DNA of 34,716 nt from Clostridia bacterium. GTDB lineage: Bacteria; Bacillota; Clostridia; TANB77; CAG-508. Every line of letters begins with the position of its first letter. The first letter of the stretch is position 1. The stretch covers positions 1 through 34,716 of the forward strand of contig CAADYJ010000007.1 in assembly GCA_900753245.1 (NCBI GenBank), given 5' to 3'. The notes under the pieces were generated by a model. It was not told the origin of the DNA, did not search any database, and saw only the letters and a list, made by a program, of their open reading frames with translations. The translations under genes and the position numbers were made by a program. This document shows, piece by piece, positions 32,577 to 34,716 of this stretch.

Positions 32577-33731
32577 ATGAAAACAAGAGTAGTAGCATCA
32601 ACAAAAGTCGGCTATGTAATGCCGATAGAAGAAGCAATATTGTTTTCTGGCAAAGAAGCAGGAATTTGTTATATGCCGGAAACCGTAGATGAAATCTTTG
32701 GCGAACCTGAAGAAAAAACATTAAAACGGGCAAATGGAAATATGAGTTCAAAACACCATAGTGTGTTTGACCACCCTAGGTATAACTTTGTTTTTGAAGA
32801 AATACCTAAGATTATAGCGATGGTGTTAAACAATGAAAAAGTGTATGCCACTTCAGAAAAGTCTGCAAGATATACGAAGATGCAGCCTTCAGAAGAGGAA
32901 AAAGTACTTTATGAAAAATGGATTGAAATTTTAAAAGAAAGAATTCATGAAGTATACCCTAACATTACAGAAGTTCAAACTAAAAAACTTGCTCAAGAAA
33001 ATGCACGATATATGATTTCAGTGTTTACGCCAGCAACTGTTATGGGACATTCCATTACATTTGAACAATTTAGCTATGTGCTTCATATGATGGAAGATTT
33101 TGTCGTAAAAGCTCCTAATTCGGAATTTAACAAGAACCTTAAGCCATGCTTGGAAGAGTTTGTAAGTCTTCACGAGGAATTTAAGGTTGAAGGAATAAGT
33201 CCAGATTCTAAAAATCGAAGTCTTTCACTTTTTACAGATATTGAAAGACAGGACGAATGGGGAGAAAACTATTGCACAACTTACTGGGCTTCATTTGCAC
33301 AGCTTGCCCAGGCACAAAGACACAGAACATTAAACTATGAAATTGTAGATTCTTCCTTAAAAGAGGAAAAATACTTTGTACCACCTATTATTAAAGGTAC
33401 AAAACTAGAAAAAAGTTGGCTTGAAGATATTAGATCTCTTGGACAATTTTATCCTCAAGGAAGAATGGTACTGGTAAACGAGAGAGGAACAGCTGAAAAC
33501 TTCATACTTAAATGTAAGGAAAGGTTATGCGGCTGCGCACAGCTCGAAATCACAATGCAGACTTGTGAGACATTAGCAAAATACTTGCAAAACACAAAAG
33601 AAACAAACCAAAGGGTGTATAATTACTTATTGCAGTATGCAGAAAAGCCGAGATGTCAATTTCCGGATTATACATGTCCTAAAGCTAATTGTACATTAGG
33701 AGCTGCAAAAGCATTAAATCGTTTGGTATAA
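32577..33731 (+). CDS. thyX: ThyX-like FAD-dependent thymidylate synthase, long form
   Basis: 384 aa, longer than the usual 220-260 aa, with two ThyX-related halves. The first has NMSSKHHSVFDHPRYNFVFE and GHSITFEQFSY; the second has the flavin/dUMP block QRHRTLNYEI near residue 250 and RCQFPDYTCPKANC near the end. ThyX methylates dUMP using methylenetetrahydrofolate and FADH2. AAGGAG precedes the ATG. Base and codon use differ from the neighbours (more CCG, GGC, TGC, CTT and GCC), suggesting acquisition. Codon 51 is CGG read as a normal triplet within a conserved region. Activity cannot be judged for such a diverged form. Confidence 0.82.
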   Translation: MKTRVVASTKVGYVMPIEEAILFSGKEAGICYMPETVDEIFGEPEEKTLKRANGNMSSKHHSVFDHPRYNFVFEEIPKIIAMVLNNEKVYATSEKSARYTKMQPSEEEKVLYEKWIEILKERIHEVYPNITEVQTKKLAQENARYMISVFTPATVMGHSITFEQFSYVLHMMEDFVVKAPNSEFNKNLKPCLEEFVSLHEEFKVEGISPDSKNRSLSLFTDIERQDEWGENYCTTYWASFAQLAQAQRHRTLNYEIVDSSLKEEKYFVPPIIKGTKLEKSWLEDIRSLGQFYPQGRMVLVNERGTAENFILKCKERLCGCAQLEITMQTCETLAKYLQNTKETNQRVYNYLLQYAEKPRCQFPDYTCPKANCTLGAAKALNRLV

Positions 33732-33747
33732 CTAAAATGATTTTAAG

Positions 33748-33796
33748 AAAATAAGAATTTTTATGTAGTGAAAAACTGCATAGAAATTCTTATTTT
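33748..33796 (+). terminator. Terminator after thyX
   Basis: A stem of about 22 bp with a few G-T pairs, arms 33748-33769 and 33775-33796, loop GAAAA side, ending in TTTTTG. Confidence 0.8.
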
Positions 33797-33854
33797 TGTT
33801 TTTTATATTTGCAAAATTTGTCGAAAAGTTTTTTGATAAAAACACAAATAAACA

Positions 33855-33896
33855 TTGACATAAAATAAGAATGAAAGTAGAATAATAATATATTAT
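33855..33896 (+). promoter_or_regulatory. Promoter and probable operator, toxin-antitoxin module 1
   Basis: TTGACA (33855-33860), a 17-nt spacer and TAGAAT (33878-33883), then the palindrome ATAATATATTAT (33885-33896), a likely autorepression site for the antitoxin. Repeated almost exactly before module 2. Confidence 0.65.
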
Positions 33897-33912
33897 ATAA
33901 GGAGGTAATAGA

Positions 33913-34056
33913 ATGGAATTTACACAAGAAGAAATGGAAATAATTGATAGAGAATTAGCGAAAGCAGATGAAGATATAAAAAATGGAAAAATTTATACTG
34001 AAGAAGAATCTTTAGAGTTTATAAACAATTTCATAAGGAGTATTAAACATATATAA
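33913..34056 (+). CDS. Antitoxin of a RelB/ParD-like type, module 1
   Basis: 47 aa, acidic: MEFTQEEMEIIDRELAKADE, then a GKIYTEEE turn and a short helix. Too short for a full DNA-binding domain plus tail, but comparable small antitoxins exist. AAGGAGG precedes the ATG. Its end overlaps the start of the toxin frame, as is usual for such pairs. The near copy at 34484 supports a real gene. Confidence 0.65.
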   Translation: MEFTQEEMEIIDRELAKADEDIKNGKIYTEEESLEFINNFIRSIKHI

Positions 34057-34336
34057 AATTATAAAGTCTGAAAATGCAAATTTTAATATAATAAGTATAT
34101 ATCTTTATATTCAATTAAAATTATTAAATCCAATAGCTTCACAAAATTTTCTATACAATATAAATTCAAAAATTAATAATCTAAAAGTATTTCCATACAT
34201 AGGTAAAATTTATAAAAACAGAAAAGAACGTTTTATAATTCACAAAAATTTTTTAATCTTTTATGAAATCCAAGAAGAAAATAAATTAATAATAATAAAA
34301 TCAATTATACACAGAAATATTAACACAGACAAGTAA
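34049..34336 (+). CDS. RelE/ParE-like toxin, module 1, apparent ATA start
   Basis: 95 aa if it begins at ATA 34049: IYKIIKSENANFNIISIYLY, LLNPIASQNFLYNI, LKVFPYIGKIYKNRKERFII, HKNFLIFYEI, and the end IKSIIHRNINT. This is the usual order of a ParE/RelE fold (gyrase or ribosome-directed toxin). The whole open frame contains no ATG, GTG or TTG; it opens after a stop at 34034-34036. AAGGAG at 34035-34040 lies 8 nt before ATA, normal spacing. The start is an inference; the gene may instead be disabled by loss of ATG. Confidence 0.6.
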   Translation: MYKIIKSENANFNIISIYLYIQLKLLNPIASQNFLYNINSKINNLKVFPYIGKIYKNRKERFIIHKNFLIFYEIQEENKLIIIKSIIHRNINTDK

Positions 34337-34424
34337 GATAGTTTTATTAATTATGCTTTGTAAATATTTTTCTGTGAATAAATGTGTATCAAATTACTAA
34401 AAATTAAAATAAAAGTAAAAAACA

Positions 34425-34468
34425 TTGACATAAAACAAAAATGAAAGTAGAATAATAATATATTATAC
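34425..34468 (+). promoter_or_regulatory. Promoter and operator, toxin-antitoxin module 2
   Basis: TTGACA (34425-34430), a 17-nt spacer and TAGAAT (34448-34453), followed by the same ATAATATATTAT palindrome. Nearly identical to module 1. Confidence 0.65.
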
Positions 34469-34483
34469 AAGGAGGTAAATAAA

Positions 34484-34630
34484 ATGGAATTTACACAAGA
34501 AGAAATTAAAATAATAGATAAAAAATTAGCAAAAGCAGATGAAGATATGAAGAATGGGCAATTTTATACTGAAGAAGAATTTTGGAAGCTTATTAATCAA
34601 ACAAAGGAGTATAAATTATATATAGAATAA
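34484..34630 (+). CDS. Antitoxin, module 2
   Basis: 48 aa, starting MEFTQEEIKIIDKKLAKADE and continuing KNGQFYTEEEF; close to the module 1 antitoxin in the first 33 residues and different at the end. AAGGAGG precedes the ATG. Its stop overlaps the start of the second toxin frame. Confidence 0.65.
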   Translation: MEFTQEEIKIIDKKLAKADEDMKNGQFYTEEEFWKLINQTKEYKLYIE

Positions 34631-34716
34631 TTGTTTTAAAAGAGGCATATATAGATATAAATAATATATACTTATATATTCAATTCAAATTATTAAATCC
34701 AATAGCTTCACAAAAT
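34618..34716 (+). CDS. RelE/ParE-like toxin, module 2, partial, apparent ATA start
   Basis: Cut by the window end. The frame reads IYRIIVLKEAYIDINNIYLY and then LLNPIASQN, matching module 1. An in-frame stop at 34612-34614 and no ATG, GTG or TTG in the visible part leave only ATT (34615) or ATA (34618) as starts; AAAGGAG at 34603-34609 fits ATA with 8 nt spacing. Confidence 0.55.
   Translation, partial: MYRIIVLKEAYIDINNIYLYIQFKLLNPIASQN

Overview
The window is AT-rich throughout, uses strong AGGAGG ribosome binding sites, and carries sporulation genes (spoIIP, cotJA-cotJB-cotJC). This points to a spore-forming, low-GC Clostridia-type Firmicute, probably an uncultured gut lineage. I cannot name the species.

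Layout. Positions 1-668: the right part of a type III toxin-antitoxin locus, with 34-nt antitoxin RNA repeats, a terminator hairpin and a ToxN/AbiQ-like toxin. 715-14700: mostly housekeeping genes on the plus strand (MFS transporter, glucan phosphorylase, pyruvate kinase, RecJ, Rel, NUDIX hydrolase, metallo-beta-lactamase-fold hydrolase, HisRS, SpoIIP). 14872-14954: tRNA-Leu(UAG). 15005-about 20430: a minus-strand integrative, probably mobilizable, element with a large serine recombinase, a MobT/Rep_trans relaxase, an FtsK-like coupling ATPase and small genes. 20541-24094: accessory genes behind duplicated promoters, plus a Sel1-repeat protein. 24272-27827: alpha/beta hydrolase, membrane-anchored Mur ligase and Ddl. 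27919-29248: cotJ operon on the minus strand. 29427-33731: a RelA/SpoT-like protein, an acyl-ACP thioesterase, a radical SAM protein and ThyX. 33855-34716: two tandem RelB/ParE-like modules; the second runs off the window.

Most striking observation. Three genes (recJ, the Mur ligase and the element's FtsK-like ATPase) appear broken in the standard reading. All seven breaks have the same form: an in-frame CGG codon at which dropping the C, so that CGGN is used as one unit and GGN is read as glycine, restores a full conserved protein. The restored glycines include the Walker A glycine of the ATPase, the conserved TPG of the Mur ligase and the SG of RecJ. Five sites lie in the single ATPase gene. 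I saw no other frameshift in the window, and the other native-looking genes seem to contain no in-frame CGG. This suggests +1 recoding or four-base decoding of CGGN as glycine. The alternative is an unusually phase-specific sequence error. Three atypical, probably acquired genes (around 21391, 22127 and 32727) read CGG as an ordinary triplet, which limits the claim.

Other points: both ParE-like toxins lack any ATG, GTG or TTG start and seem to begin at ATA; two unrelated families of intergenic palindromes share one architecture, and one forms the end of ddl; and two accessory genes sit behind near-identical promoters with a palindrome in the -35/-10 spacer.
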